Shown here: positions 25,532 to 35,872 of the stretch, in pieces
Position numbering within the stretch: position 1 is the first letter of the stretch
Layout of the letters: each line of letters begins with the position of its first letter
Origin: Chthoniobacteraceae bacterium
Lineage (GTDB): Bacteria; Verrucomicrobiota; Verrucomicrobiia; Chthoniobacterales; Chthoniobacteraceae
Direction: 5' to 3'
DNA: 64,000 bases
Assembly (NCBI GenBank): GCA_947449735.1
Contig: CANFTB010000007.1
Location: forward strand, 1 to 64,000
Position numbers and translations under genes: made by a program
Notes under the pieces: model-generated
Databases searched by the model: none
What the model was told of the DNA's origin: nothing
The model's input: only the letters and a program-made list of their open reading frames with translations

Positions 25532-28500
25532 ATGCGCGCCCGCTCCACTCACCAGATCCTCGCCCTCGCGGCCTTCCTTTTAGCCGGCGGCTCAGAGAGC
25601 GGCGGCGCCGAAGTCCCCGTCAAAAAACTTTCTGACGAGGAAACCACTTTTTTTGAAACCCACATCCGCCCGGTTCTCGTAGCGGAGTGTGTGGAATGTC
25701 ACGGCACTGAAAAACAAAAGGGAGGCCTGCGCCTGGACTCCCGGGAGGGCTGGCAGAAAGGCGGGGACAGCGGCGCCAGCATCCTGCCCGGGGACCCGGA
25801 GAAGAGCCTTTTGCTGCGGACCATCCGGCACCTCGAGGCGGACATGAAAATGCCGGACAAGGCCCCCAAGCTGGACGACGCCATACTCGAAAAGTTCACC
25901 CGCTGGATCGCCATGGGCGCCCCGGACCCGCGCGACACGCCTCCCCTAGCGGGCGCGGCCAAGCCTGCCTGGCCGGACATGCTTGCCGCTCGGCGCTCCT
26001 GGTGGTCCCTCCAACCGCTCCCGAAGGCCCCCTTCCCACCCCCTCAAATCTCACCCCCCCCTCACACCCCTCCGCCGTCCCGCACTCCCTCCGCCGCCGC
26101 AGGCTCCGCTTCCGGCGGCGAGACAACCCACCCCGTCGACCTCTTTCTAAACAAGTCCATCGCCGAAGCAGGCCTCACCTCCGCCCCGGCCGCAGCCCCG
26201 GCCACCATCGCCAGGCGCCTGCACTTCGTTCTCACCGGACTGCCCCCGGCGCCCGAAGCCCTCAAAGCCTTCGAAGACGCTTGGGCCAAAGCCCCCCGTC
26301 AAGCGGTGGAAAGCCTTTCTCAGAACCTGATGGGCACAAAGGCCTTCGGGGAGCACTGGGCGAGGCACTGGATGGACCTGGTCCGCTACGCGGAATCCCA
26401 CGGAAGCGAAGGCGATCCCGAGATCCCCTCCGCCTACCAGTACCGCGATTATCTCATCCGGGCGTTCAACGCCGACGTCCCGCTGGACACGCTTGTCCGG
26501 GAACACCTCGCCGGGGACCTGCTCCCCTCGCAGCGCCTTTCCCCCGAGGGGTTCAACGAATCACGCATCGGGCCCGCGCACTTCCGCATGGCGGAACACG
26601 GCTATCAGCCTGTAGACTCCCTGGACGACCGGGTCAAGGCGGTGGACAACCAGATCGATGTCGTCACCAAAGCCTTTCAGGGGCTCACCGTCTCCTGCGC
26701 GCGCTGCCACGACCACAAGTTCGACGCCATCAGCCAGCGCGACTACACCGCCCTCTACGGCATTTTTTCCAGCGTGAGATCGGGCCAGGTCTGTTTCAAT
26801 TCCGACGCCGCGCTCGGGCTTGAGAAAAAAGCCGCCCTCGCAGCCCTCAAGTCGGGGCTCAAGACGGAGTTCACACGCCTCTGGCTCTCCCAAGCGACCG
26901 GGCTGCCGGAGGCCCTCGTTCGGGAAGCCCTCCCCAGGGAGGAACCGGAGCTGGACGCGCTCAAAAAACGGCTCGCGTCGTTGGACGCAAAAATCGCCGA
27001 ACTGAGCTGGGCGAGGATCAGCTCCGGTCCCGTGACCATGGCAGTCGTACCGTACGCCCTCTGGTCCTTTGCACACGGTCCCGGCGACCTGCTGGGCCGG
27101 CTCACCTCGGAACTCAAGGGCGGTGCGGAAATTAAAAACGGCGCCCTGCATCTGGACGGCAAGGGTGCCTTTCTGGAGACCGGAAAACTGACCGAAACTT
27201 TTAAAGAACGCACGCTGGAGGCCTGGGTGAAGGCCGAGGATCTCGAACAGCGGGGCGGCGGCATCGCGGGCATCGAACAGATCAGCAACCGCGCCTTTGA
27301 CAGCATTGTTTTGGGCGAAAAACAAAGCCGCAAATGGCTCCCCGGAAGCAACAATTTCAAACGCACCGAACAGCCGGACGGGCCCGAGGAGAAGGCCTCC
27401 CCCAAGGAGCGTGTGCACCTGGCGCTAACCTTCTCCTCCGATGGAACCATCGCGATGTTCCGCAACGGCGCTCCCTACGGAGCCCCCTACCGGAAGGACG
27501 CCCTGCACGAATATCCCGCCGGGGACACCCGGGTGCTCATCGGCCTCCGCCACACCGGGGCGGGGAATGGTTTTTTCAAAGGCAGCATCGAGGAAGTGCG
27601 CCTGTACAGCCGGGCGCTCAGTCCCGCGGAGATCGCGATCTCCCACGAGCGCGGCCCGGTTTCAGGGCTTTCAATGCTCGCCCCTGAGGCGAACCAAACA
27701 AACCGCAGCGCCCCACGGAACGACGCGTCCCCGGCTTCCGGCAAAGCGGCCCCGGAAGCGGCCTCGGAGGACAAAGCCGGCGAGATCGCCGCCCTCGGCG
27801 AGGAGGCGAAGAAACTGAGGGACCAGATCGCACTCAAAGCCTCCGCTGGGGAGGCCAGACCCCTTGTGAAAACAGCATCGCCTCAGGACCATCCCCTGCA
27901 CCTGGCTCTGAAGGCAGCCGTCCTTCCCCCGCAGGAATTCCTCCGGATGCAGTCGGGCTACCGGGCGAAAATGGAGACGCAAATCGCGGAGGCGAAGGCC
28001 TTCAACGCCTCAGGCTTTGAAACCGCGTGGGACCTCTCGGATCCCAGCGGAAAAGTCTGGTTTTTCAACGGCCCGGACGTCGGAAGGACCGCCCGGGGCG
28101 ACTTCCGCATCTCCAAAGACGGGCCGCACGCATTCAGCGGCTTGCTGCCCGCCGGAGTCGCGGCATCCACGCTCATCCCGCATTTCGGCGGTGTCGCGGC
28201 CTCTCCAGACTTCCGGCTGGAGAAACCCAGCATGAGCATCCGTTTTGCCGCCACTAACGGGGCCATGCTCCGGGTGATCCCGGACAACTACCCTTTGGGG
28301 ACCAACTCAATTTTTCCCAAGGCAATCGTCCACCGGAACGAGCCGGCGTGGACCCGCCTGGACTGCAGCTACCGCGCGGGGTGCAACAGCTACGTCGAAC
28401 TGACCACGCCCCTCCACCAGACCCGCCGCGCCGAGAAGCCCAAGGACGGGCCTCAGCAGGATCCCGAGGACTCCTTTTTTGTGGTCGAAAAGGTCGTCGT

Positions 28501-29707
28501 CCACGAGGGCAACGTTCCCCCGAAGGAAGAGCACCCGGCCCTCGCGCTGGTGCTTGCGAACTGCCGCGCGGGTGACCCGAAGGCGTTCCTCGGCGAATTT
28601 GGTGTGCTCGTGCGCGGCGCTGTGCAGGCCTGGCAGGAGGGGTCGCTCACGGAGGCGCAGCGCCAGTTGCTGGACGCCTGCATCCGGGTCCGGATCCTTG
28701 GCGTCGAAACGTCCTCCTCCCCCGCGATTGCAAAGTTGGTGGAAGAATACCGCGGCATCGTCTCCCGGCTGCCAAAGCCGGACATGGTTCCCGGAGTACT
28801 CGAACACGAAGGAAGCAACGCGCCGTTTCTGACGCGCGGCGACCACAAAAAACCAGGCGAAGCGGTGCAGCGCGCCTTTCTTGAGGTGCTGGATCCGCGG
28901 CCCATCCAGGGCGCCCAAAGCGGACGGCTGGAACTTGCGGAACGCATGGTGGCGAACGAAAACCCGCTCACGGCCAGAGTCATGGCGAACAGGTTGTGGC
29001 ACTGGACCTTTGGAACCGGCATCGTGCCGACGGTGGACAACTTCGGCAGGATGGGAGAAAAGCCGTCCCATCCGGAGTTGCTGGACTTCCTCGCGGTCAG
29101 ACTGCGGCAGGACGGGTGGTCCCTCAAAAAGACGCTCTTGTTTCTGGTCACGACCGACGCCTTCCAGCGCGCGTCCACACCGTCCGAGGAGGCAATCCAG
29201 AAGGATCCGGCAAACGCGCTGCTCTCGCATGCGCACGTGCGCCGGTTGGAGGCCGAACCGATCCGCGACTCGCTTCTAAGCGTGGCCGGGGTTCTGGAAG
29301 CAAAGTCCTTCGGTCCGCCTGTCGGAGTGGAAGCGCCGCGCCGCAGCATCTACGTGCAGCAGCGCCGCAACAACCTCCCCGCGCTTTTAACCACCTTTGA
29401 CGCACCCAAGCCCTTCACAACGCTGGGACGCAGGGACGTCACCACGGTGCCCGCCCAGTCGCTCACCCTTTTGAACGATCCGGGCATCGTGAAACTGGCC
29501 GATACATGGGCCCAAAAAACAACCAGAGAGGGAGGAACGCTGGACGCAAAGATCGGCCGCATGTTCTCAACCGCACTTGGGCGGGCCGCGACACCCGAGG
29601 AAACCGCACGAGCCCGGGACTTTCTTGCCGGATCAGCGGCGCCTGAGAACCTCGCCGCCCTCGCCCATGCGATCTTCAACCTGAAGGAGTTCATTTATCT
29701 GAAATAA
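25532..29707 (+). CDS. Giant exported PVC cytochrome protein: PSCyt1, DUF1549, LamG, DUF1553
   Basis: 1391 residues with a signal peptide. A PSCyt1 haem motif is at CVECH (residues 53-57), followed by [14 protein letters not shown]. After a proline-rich spacer (about 165-200) comes DUF1549 ([15 protein letters not shown] through [13 protein letters not shown]) with a second haem motif CARCH near residue 388 ([15 protein letters not shown]). A LamG/concanavalin-type domain is inserted at about 525-710 ([30 protein letters not shown]). The C-terminal DUF1553 has [21 protein letters not shown]-type signature and QSLTLLNDP. This architecture is known in Planctomycetota and Verrucomicrobiota and pairs with DUF1501, as here. 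Role inferred: a surface or periplasmic redox protein with a carbohydrate-binding insert. Confidence 0.92.
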   Translation: MRARSTHQILALAAFLLAGGSESGGAEVPVKKLSDEETTFFETHIRPVLVAECVECHGTEKQKGGLRLDSREGWQKGGDSGASILPGDPEKSLLLRTIRHLEADMKMPDKAPKLDDAILEKFTRWIAMGAPDPRDTPPLAGAAKPAWPDMLAARRSWWSLQPLPKAPFPPPQISPPPHTPPPSRTPSAAAGSASGGETTHPVDLFLNKSIAEAGLTSAPAAAPATIARRLHFVLTGLPPAPEALKAFEDAWAKAPRQAVESLSQNLMGTKAFGEHWARHWMDLVRYAESHGSEGDPEIPSAYQYRDYLIRAFNADVPLDTLVREHLAGDLLPSQRLSPEGFNESRIGPAHFRMAEHGYQPVDSLDDRVKAVDNQIDVVTKAFQGLTVSCARCHDHKFDAISQRDYTALYGIFSSVRSGQVCFNSDAALGLEKKAALAALKSGLKTEFTRLWLSQATGLPEALVREALPREEPELDALKKRLASLDAKIAELSWARISSGPVTMAVVPYALWSFAHGPGDLLGRLTSELKGGAEIKNGALHLDGKGAFLETGKLTETFKERTLEAWVKAEDLEQRGGGIAGIEQISNRAFDSIVLGEKQSRKWLPGSNNFKRTEQPDGPEEKASPKERVHLALTFSSDGTIAMFRNGAPYGAPYRKDALHEYPAGDTRVLIGLRHTGAGNGFFKGSIEEVRLYSRALSPAEIAISHERGPVSGLSMLAPEANQTNRSAPRNDASPASGKAAPEAASEDKAGEIAALGEEAKKLRDQIALKASAGEARPLVKTASPQDHPLHLALKAAVLPPQEFLRMQSGYRAKMETQIAEAKAFNASGFETAWDLSDPSGKVWFFNGPDVGRTARGDFRISKDGPHAFSGLLPAGVAASTLIPHFGGVAASPDFRLEKPSMSIRFAATNGAMLRVIPDNYPLGTNSIFPKAIVHRNEPAWTRLDCSYRAGCNSYVELTTPLHQTRRAEKPKDGPQQDPEDSFFVVEKVVVHEGNVPPKEEHPALALVLANCRAGDPKAFLGEFGVLVRGAVQAWQEGSLTEAQRQLLDACIRVRILGVETSSSPAIAKLVEEYRGIVSRLPKPDMVPGVLEHEGSNAPFLTRGDHKKPGEAVQRAFLEVLDPRPIQGAQSGRLELAERMVANENPLTARVMANRLWHWTFGTGIVPTVDNFGRMGEKPSHPELLDFLAVRLRQDGWSLKKTLLFLVTTDAFQRASTPSEEAIQKDPANALLSHAHVRRLEAEPIRDSLLSVAGVLEAKSFGPPVGVEAPRRSIYVQQRRNNLPALLTTFDAPKPFTTLGRRDVTTVPAQSLTLLNDPGIVKLADTWAQKTTREGGTLDAKIGRMFSTALGRAATPEETARARDFLAGSAAPENLAALAHAIFNLKEFIYLK

Positions 29708-29778
29708 GCGGCCGCGCAGGCCGGGGGGGCCACCCGGCGGCCGCCTCACCCCAAAACACTCAAAAAACCACCGCATCC

Positions 29779-31206
29779 ATGCATCCATCCACACTCTCTC
29801 GCAGGGCCATGCTCAAGCGCTGTTCCCTGGGTTTCGGCTCCCTGGCATTGGGCGACCTCATGGCGGGAGCTTCCGCCGTTCCGGCCCCCGTCCTGCCCGG
29901 GGGGCCGCCGATGCCGCGCCGCAATCCAAAGATCGACTCCGTCATCTTCTGCTACATGAGCGGGGGCTTTTCGCACGTCGACTCCTTTGATCCCAAGCCG
30001 GAGCTTGTCAAACGCCAGGGGCAGCCGATGCCGGTGCCGGTGCAGCCCACGATGTTCAACAACAACGGCAACATCATGGGGAGCCCTTGGGAGTCCAAGT
30101 CCTGGGGCAAGTCCGGCCTGCTGATGACCGACCTGTTCCCAAAAATTGCCGAATGCGCGGACGAGCTGACCCTTGTGCGGTCCATGACCACCAAGGTCAA
30201 CGAACACGCGCAAGGGAACTACATGTTCCACACCGGTTTTGCCTTCATGGGACACCCCAGCGCCGGCGCCTGGATCAGCTACGGCATGGGTTCTGGCAAC
30301 AAAGACCTTCCCTCCTTCGTGGTGCTTCAGAGCGGCGGCGCCGTGGTGCCGCACGGAGGCGTGGGCGTGTTCAGTTCCGGCTATCTGCCGGGCCAGCATC
30401 AGGCTTCCATTTTGAAGGCGGACGCCGAGGCGGCCCTTCCCTTTATCAAACCGGCGCAAGCCGACCCGGGGCAGCGCTCCGGACTCAGCTTCATCCACTC
30501 GCTAGACGACGCGTTTTTGAAGGAGGCGCCGGACGCAAAGGTCGCCGCCGCGATTCAAAACTATGAAACGGCCTACCGCATGCAGACGGCGGTTCCCGAG
30601 CTCTGCGACATCAAGGGCGAGACGGAATCCACCCGGGAGATGTACGGACTGAATTCCTCCAACCAGTACACGGCCGCGTACGGGCGCCAGGCCTTGATCG
30701 CTAGGCGCCTGGTCGAGCGAGGCGTGCGTTTTGTGGAACTGAGCTGCCTTTCTGTCGGCATTGGAGCCGGCGGGGGAGCCAACCCGTGGGATCAGCACGG
30801 GAAAATCAAGGAAGGCCACGGAGGCATGGCGCAGCAGGTCGACCAGCCGGTGGCGGCGCTCATCCGCGACCTCAGACAGAGGGGCTTGCTGGACCGCACG
30901 CTGATTGTGTTTGCGGGAGAATTCGGCCGCACCCCCTTCTCGCAGGGCAGCGACGGCCGCGACCACAATCCCATGGGATTCAGCGTGGCTCTGGCGGGCG
31001 GCGGTTTGAAGAAGGGCTTCGCGTACGGAGCGACGGACGACCTTGGCTACTACGCGGTGGAGAACGAATCGACCGTGTACGATCTGTGGGCGACGGTCCT
31101 GCACCTGATCGGACTGGATCACGAGAAGCTGACCTACCGTTTTGGCGGCCGCGATTTTCGGTTGAGCGACGTCCACGGTAAGGTGATCAGCGGCATTCTG
31201 GCGTGA
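29779..31206 (+). CDS. TAT-exported DUF1501 protein
   Basis: 475 residues with a twin-arginine signal ([18 protein letters not shown]). DUF1501 proteins share the alkaline phosphatase/sulfatase-like fold. Visible features are [25 protein letters not shown] at the start, [19 protein letters not shown], the conserved [32 protein letters not shown] and [23 protein letters not shown], with metal-site-like Asp/His residues. It follows the DUF1549/1553 gene by 71 bases; the two almost always occur together in PVC genomes. The reaction is not established. Confidence 0.93.
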   Translation: MHPSTLSRRAMLKRCSLGFGSLALGDLMAGASAVPAPVLPGGPPMPRRNPKIDSVIFCYMSGGFSHVDSFDPKPELVKRQGQPMPVPVQPTMFNNNGNIMGSPWESKSWGKSGLLMTDLFPKIAECADELTLVRSMTTKVNEHAQGNYMFHTGFAFMGHPSAGAWISYGMGSGNKDLPSFVVLQSGGAVVPHGGVGVFSSGYLPGQHQASILKADAEAALPFIKPAQADPGQRSGLSFIHSLDDAFLKEAPDAKVAAAIQNYETAYRMQTAVPELCDIKGETESTREMYGLNSSNQYTAAYGRQALIARRLVERGVRFVELSCLSVGIGAGGGANPWDQHGKIKEGHGGMAQQVDQPVAALIRDLRQRGLLDRTLIVFAGEFGRTPFSQGSDGRDHNPMGFSVALAGGGLKKGFAYGATDDLGYYAVENESTVYDLWATVLHLIGLDHEKLTYRFGGRDFRLSDVHGKVISGILA

Positions 31207-31454
31207 TTTATCCTTCGTCGGTTCAACGGGCGTTGCCTCAGGCATTCGGAAAGAGCCAGGCGACAGGGGCCGCTTGTTTTTACTGAAGGCACCGGGCGGC
31301 TGCTTTGGCTTGTGGCACCAGCGCGACAGGTGGGCGCTCAACGCTTGGCGGACGAACCCGAGGAGACAATTCTCACCCTGGGAAAACCTGCCTGAGGACC
31401 AAACGGGGGATTTTTCGTATTTCGGTCGCAGCTTTCAGGCCCTTTAATACCCAA

Positions 31455-32801
31455 ATGTCCGCTTCCCACCCCCTCAAAATCTGGACGGCCGTCTTGGCTT
31501 TTGCTGCTTCCACTCTCTGCGTTTCGGCCCTCGACACGCCCGTCGTTCCGCCGGAGCGCAAGGCGCTCGAGTGCTCCCCCAGAACTGGGCTTCCAAACTT
31601 TTTTGCCAAAGCCTCGGCAAACGCGGACATCAAAGTCGCCTACCTCGGAGGCAGCATCACAGCGCAGCCCGGCTACCGCGTACAAACCCTGGCACACTTC
31701 ACAAAGCTTTATCCCAAGGCGAAGTTTCAGGAGATTAATGCCGCGATCGGCGGGACAGGCAGTGATCTTGGAGTTTTCCGCCTCGAACACGATGTTCTGA
31801 GCGAAAAGCCCGACCTCATGTTTGTCGAATTCGCCGTCAACGATGGGGGAGCGCAGCCCGTGGAAATCATACGCGCGATGGAAGGGATTGTCCGCAAGAC
31901 TTGGAAGGCCCTTCCAAACTGCGACATCTGCTTCGTTTACACCTTCACGGAAACCCTCTTGGGAGACCTTAAGGCGGGCAACTTCAACAGGTCCGCGGCC
32001 ACCATGGAGATCGTCGCAGACCGATACGGAATCCCTTCGGTCCACATGGGACTGGAAGCCGTCAAGATGGAGACGGAGGGCAAACTGTTGATGAAAGCGG
32101 ACGAAGCGAAAATGGACCGCGTCTCCGGCGAGGAACTCGACCGGGCATCCCCGATCGCAGTCGGACCGGACGGCAAAATCCCCTTCTCCAAGGACGGAGT
32201 GCATCCCTACCCGAACACCGGCCACCGTCTCTACACGGACGCGATCGTGCGCTCGCTTCCACTCATCCAGAGTGCCGCTGCTGCAAAGCAGGCCCACAGC
32301 CTCCCGGAACCCCTGGACACCGAAAACTACCAGAACACCGCGATGCTTCCGCTGGAACGCGCCGCGCGAACCGGCCCGTGGACCCTGCTCCCCGCAGATT
32401 CGCCCCTGACCAAGTCCTTCGCAAAACGACTGGGAGCCGTCTGGAAGGGTGAGCCCGGCGCAGAGTTGAAGTTCAAGTTCAAGGGCGGCGCGGCGAAAAT
32501 ATACGACCTCGTGGGGCCGGACTGCGGCAAACTCGAAGTCACCGTGGACGGGGCCGTTTCCCCGCGGCAGAGATTCGACTCGTATTGCACCTACTCCCGA
32601 CTGGCGACCACGCCTCTCACCTCCGGTTTGGATGCGACGAAGGTCCACGAAGTGAAAGTCCGCGTGCTCGCCGACAAACTCGACAAGAACCAGATCCTCT
32701 TTGAAAAAAACCGCGCCGATTTCGCAAAATCGCCTGAAAAATACGAGCCGACCAATTGGTATGCCGGCGCGATTTTCCTCGTCGGCGAACTCGTTCCCTG
32801 A
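31455..32801 (+). CDS. Exported SGNH/GDSL hydrolase
   Basis: 448 residues. The ATG at 31455 gives a signal peptide (IWTAVLAFAASTLCVSA); a TTG far upstream does not. SGNH blocks: VAYLGGSITAQPG (Ser nucleophile), GIGG-like AAIGGTGSDLG, FVEFAVNDGG (Asn of block III) and KDGVHPYPNTGH (Asp/His). The C-terminal ~130 residues are beta-rich, similar in plan to the esterase at 18601-19782, although the first halves differ. It probably deacylates a carbohydrate. The gene ends 50 bases from the convergent MFS gene. Confidence 0.88.
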   Translation: MSASHPLKIWTAVLAFAASTLCVSALDTPVVPPERKALECSPRTGLPNFFAKASANADIKVAYLGGSITAQPGYRVQTLAHFTKLYPKAKFQEINAAIGGTGSDLGVFRLEHDVLSEKPDLMFVEFAVNDGGAQPVEIIRAMEGIVRKTWKALPNCDICFVYTFTETLLGDLKAGNFNRSAATMEIVADRYGIPSVHMGLEAVKMETEGKLLMKADEAKMDRVSGEELDRASPIAVGPDGKIPFSKDGVHPYPNTGHRLYTDAIVRSLPLIQSAAAAKQAHSLPEPLDTENYQNTAMLPLERAARTGPWTLLPADSPLTKSFAKRLGAVWKGEPGAELKFKFKGGAAKIYDLVGPDCGKLEVTVDGAVSPRQRFDSYCTYSRLATTPLTSGLDATKVHEVKVRVLADKLDKNQILFEKNRADFAKSPEKYEPTNWYAGAIFLVGELVP

Positions 32802-32850
32802 AGCCTTAGGCCGCACCCGTCCGCCGGCGGCAACGGCTGAAGGAAACCGA

Positions 32851-34194
32851 CTACGGCCGGGATGCGTCGGCCGCGCTCTTCCTCCTCACCTCCAGCGGCT
32901 TGATTTCGGGCACAATCACAAGGTACGAAAAGGCGCCCAGAAGTGAAAAGCACCCCGCCACGACCAGGGGAACCACAAACCCCCCGGTCTTTGCGAGCAT
33001 CACCCCGACAAAAGTCGTGATGCACACCCCCGCCAGATTCGACGCGAAATTCTGAATGCCACCGATGGATCCGACATGGTCACGCGTTGGCGCAACGTCG
33101 GCTGGCAGCGACCAGATACTCGCAGCGGCAAATGCAAGGCTTGCGTAGGACAAGGACATCAACGCAATCGCGGCCGCGGTGCTTTCCACCAGCACGGCCA
33201 GGCCGATACTGGAAGACAGAAACATCCCTCCGACGAGCGGGATTTTCCGGGCGAGGCTCAGCCGCATTCCGCTGCGCACCAACCGGTCGGACACGTACCC
33301 GCCAAGGTACCCGCCGAACACCGCGACCAGAGCGGGAATCATCCCGATGAGCCCCATTTTCTTTAAATCAAAGCCGCGGGCCTTCACCAGATACGTCGGG
33401 AACCAGGTGCTGAAAAAGTAGATAACAAAGTTCAGGCAGAAAAAACCGAGCATCATCCCCCATATCGTCCGGTAACGGAAAAGATCCCTCCAGCGGACCT
33501 TCTCTCCCTCGGCCAAAGTCTGCTGAGGCAAGGCATCCGACTCGATGTAGGCCCGTTCCTCCGGAGTCACCGTAGGATGTTCCGACGGCGGCCGATACAT
33601 CCTGAGCCAGAAAAAGGTCCACACAAAACCCAGCAGGCCGGTGATGACGAAGGACATCCGCCATCCAAACTGGGCGATGATGGCGGAGACGATCGGCAGT
33701 GAAAGCGCTGTGCCGACACGGTTGCCGCTGTCAAAGATGCTCGTCGCGAAGGCCCTCTCGCGCCTCGGGAACCATTCGGAGACGATCTTTGCGTTCGCCG
33801 GATAGGCCGGGGCTTCGCCAACCCCGAGGAGCAACCGCACGCCGAAAAGAGCGCCGAAGCCCTTCGCCAAGGCCGCTGCCGCGGTGAACAGGGACCACCA
33901 CACGACGGCCACCGCATAGGCCAACCGCGCGCCCACCTTGTCGATGAACCACCCCGACGGCAGCTGAAAGGCGGCATAGGTCCAGAAAAAAGCCCCCAGC
34001 AATGCCCCGGTGGCCTCCGGGGAAAGGTTCAAGTCCTTGGCGATGTATGGCGCCGCGACCCCGAGGTTCGCGCGGTCGATGTAATTGATGGCGGTCGCGC
34101 TGAACGCCATGAACACCATCATCCACCGAAGGTTCCCCTTCGGTTTTGAAATGTCAGCGGGCGGGCTCTTGGAATTTTGCTGGGAGGCGTTCAC
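32851..34194 (-). CDS. MFS transporter, anion:cation symporter (ACS) family
   Basis: 447 residues if it starts at the GTG at 34194. Longer frames exist, but the first membrane helix begins about 30 residues after this GTG, as expected. Twelve hydrophobic segments are visible. The motif RLLLGVGEAPAYPANAKIVSEWF and INYIDRANLGVAAPYI are typical of the hexuronate/glucarate/phthalate-type ACS symporters. It imports an organic acid such as a uronate, which would fit a role after polysaccharide depolymerisation. It is divergent from the sulfatase gene with a ~140-base shared promoter region and convergent with the SGNH gene. The start codon is uncertain. Confidence 0.9.
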   Translation of the reverse strand: MNASQQNSKSPPADISKPKGNLRWMMVFMAFSATAINYIDRANLGVAAPYIAKDLNLSPEATGALLGAFFWTYAAFQLPSGWFIDKVGARLAYAVAVVWWSLFTAAAALAKGFGALFGVRLLLGVGEAPAYPANAKIVSEWFPRRERAFATSIFDSGNRVGTALSLPIVSAIIAQFGWRMSFVITGLLGFVWTFFWLRMYRPPSEHPTVTPEERAYIESDALPQQTLAEGEKVRWRDLFRYRTIWGMMLGFFCLNFVIYFFSTWFPTYLVKARGFDLKKMGLIGMIPALVAVFGGYLGGYVSDRLVRSGMRLSLARKIPLVGGMFLSSSIGLAVLVESTAAAIALMSLSYASLAFAAASIWSLPADVAPTRDHVGSIGGIQNFASNLAGVCITTFVGVMLAKTGGFVVPLVVAGCFSLLGAFSYLVIVPEIKPLEVRRKSAADASRP

Positions 34195-34337
34195 GACTTG
34201 ATACGCAAACAGAGTGCCGCAGGATTTTCCAGCATCTAAGTCGAATGCCAAAGGGAGGTTCACCCGCAGGCGAAGGCCTGAACCCCGTCCGGTGTGCTGT
34301 GTTGCAAACCGGCGGAGTTCCATCGCAGGCTCGGAGA

Positions 34338-35813
34338 ATGCGCACCCTCCTCCCCCATCTGTTTGTCTCGCTTCTGCTGCTCGCCAGCGCGAAAGGCGCC
34401 TCCCCAAAGACCAACGTGCTGTTCATCATGGCCGACGACTACCGGGCCGAACTTTCAACGTACGGCTCCAACGCAGTCACCCCGAACATGGAGCGTCTTG
34501 CGAAAAAAAGCCTCCAACTGGACCGGATGTACGCCCAGCAGGCCGTGTGCAACCCCTCCCGAAGCTCGATGCTCACGGGCCGGCGGCCCGATACGCTCAA
34601 GGTGTGGAGCAACAGCCGCCACTTCCGTGAAACCAACCCGGACGTGCCGACGCTTCCCCTTTGGTTCAAGGAACACGGCTACAGCAGCCGCTGCGTGGGC
34701 AAGATCTTCCATAACTGGCACACCGACATCAAAGGCGACCCGCGCTCCTGGAGCGCACCCGAATTCCTGCACTACGCAAACCACGGGGACGACGCCCCGG
34801 AACTCCCGAATACAGGCAATTCGCCCGCACCGAAAGGCGCGCCCATCCTCACCCAGCTGCGCTACGGCGCAGGCCCAATGTGCGAGGCGCTCGACGTCCC
34901 TGATGAAGCTTACTACGACGGCCGCGTCGCGGCGGAAGCCGTGCGCGTACTGACCGAGGTCAAAGACAAACCATTTTTCCTCGCCGTTGGATTCTGGAAG
35001 CCGCACGCCCCGTTCCGGGCTCCGAAAAAATACTGGGATCTTTATCAAAGAAGCGCTTTCGAGTCCTTTGACGGCAAACGCCCAACCGGCGCTCCGGACA
35101 TCGCCTTTCATCCATCCAGCGAAATCCTCGGGAAGACAATGACCGCCGCAAACCTTCCAGCGGACCAGTCTGCCGAGATGCGCCACGGCTACTTCGCAAA
35201 CATCTCCTACCTCGACGCGCAGATTGGAAAAGTCCTCGACTCTCTCGAGCACTCCGGAGTTGCCGACCGCACCGTCATCGTCTTTGTAAGCGACCACGGC
35301 TACCACATCGGCGAGCATACCCTCTGGGGCAAGACATCCAACTTCGAGCTCGATGCTCGGGTTCCCTGCCTGCTCTCCGTTCCGGGCAAAACCGGAGCAG
35401 GTTCCAAAACCAAAGCCCTCACCGAACTGATCGACCTGTTTCCAACCCTGAATGCACTCTGCGGCCTGCCGCAGGCGCCGGGACTCGAGGGCGCCACGCT
35501 CACGCCTTTGCTCGACAACCCGGCTGGCAATTTCAAGCCGGCCGCGTTCACACAACATCCCAGACCAAACTACTTCGACCGCGAACCGTCAAAAGCCCCT
35601 CAAGTAATGGGGGTAAGCGCTCGCACCGCATCGGTCCGTTACACCGAATGGCGGGATTGGAAATCCGGAGAGGTCCTCGCCAGGGAGATCTACGATTCCG
35701 AGAACGATTCCGCCGAAACAGCAAACAAGGCGGGCGCGCCGGAGATTGCCGGAAAGCAAAAGGAGGCAGAGTCACTGCTTCAAAAGCAATTCCCACTGCT
35801 TCCCCACCCGTAA
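34338..35813 (+). CDS. Exported Cys-type sulfatase (iduronate-2-sulfatase-like)
   Basis: 491 residues with a signal peptide (MRTLLPHLFVSLLLLASA). VLFIMADDYRAEL gives the metal-binding Asp pair (33-34). The signature CNPSRSSMLTGRRP has Cys71 in a C-x-P-S-R context, the residue to be changed to formylglycine. Later motifs FFLAVGFWKPHAPFRAP and VSDHGYHIGEHTLWGK are typical of the iduronate-2-sulfatase branch. It removes sulfate from a sugar outside the cytoplasm. It needs a maturase; the FGE-fold protein in this window lacks the catalytic cysteines, so the enzyme must be encoded elsewhere. It is divergent from the MFS gene. A pair of palindromes ends it. Confidence 0.95.
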   Translation: MRTLLPHLFVSLLLLASAKGASPKTNVLFIMADDYRAELSTYGSNAVTPNMERLAKKSLQLDRMYAQQAVCNPSRSSMLTGRRPDTLKVWSNSRHFRETNPDVPTLPLWFKEHGYSSRCVGKIFHNWHTDIKGDPRSWSAPEFLHYANHGDDAPELPNTGNSPAPKGAPILTQLRYGAGPMCEALDVPDEAYYDGRVAAEAVRVLTEVKDKPFFLAVGFWKPHAPFRAPKKYWDLYQRSAFESFDGKRPTGAPDIAFHPSSEILGKTMTAANLPADQSAEMRHGYFANISYLDAQIGKVLDSLEHSGVADRTVIVFVSDHGYHIGEHTLWGKTSNFELDARVPCLLSVPGKTGAGSKTKALTELIDLFPTLNALCGLPQAPGLEGATLTPLLDNPAGNFKPAAFTQHPRPNYFDREPSKAPQVMGVSARTASVRYTEWRDWKSGEVLAREIYDSENDSAETANKAGAPEIAGKQKEAESLLQKQFPLLPHP

Positions 35814-35826
35814 CAAGGGCGGGACC

Positions 35827-35863
35827 CCTCCCGCTAGCGGGAGGCGTTCACTCGACGAGTGAA
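35827..35863. terminator. Two adjacent palindromes between convergent genes
   Basis: CCTCCCGCTAGCGGGAGG (35827-35844) is a perfect 18-bp palindrome. TTCACTCG-A-CGAGTGAA (35847-35863) follows two bases later. They lie between the sulfatase stop (35813) and the stop of the convergent phosphoesterase gene (35873), so they probably act in both directions. The T-tract is weak. Confidence 0.6.
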
Positions 35864-35872
35864 ACACACCCG

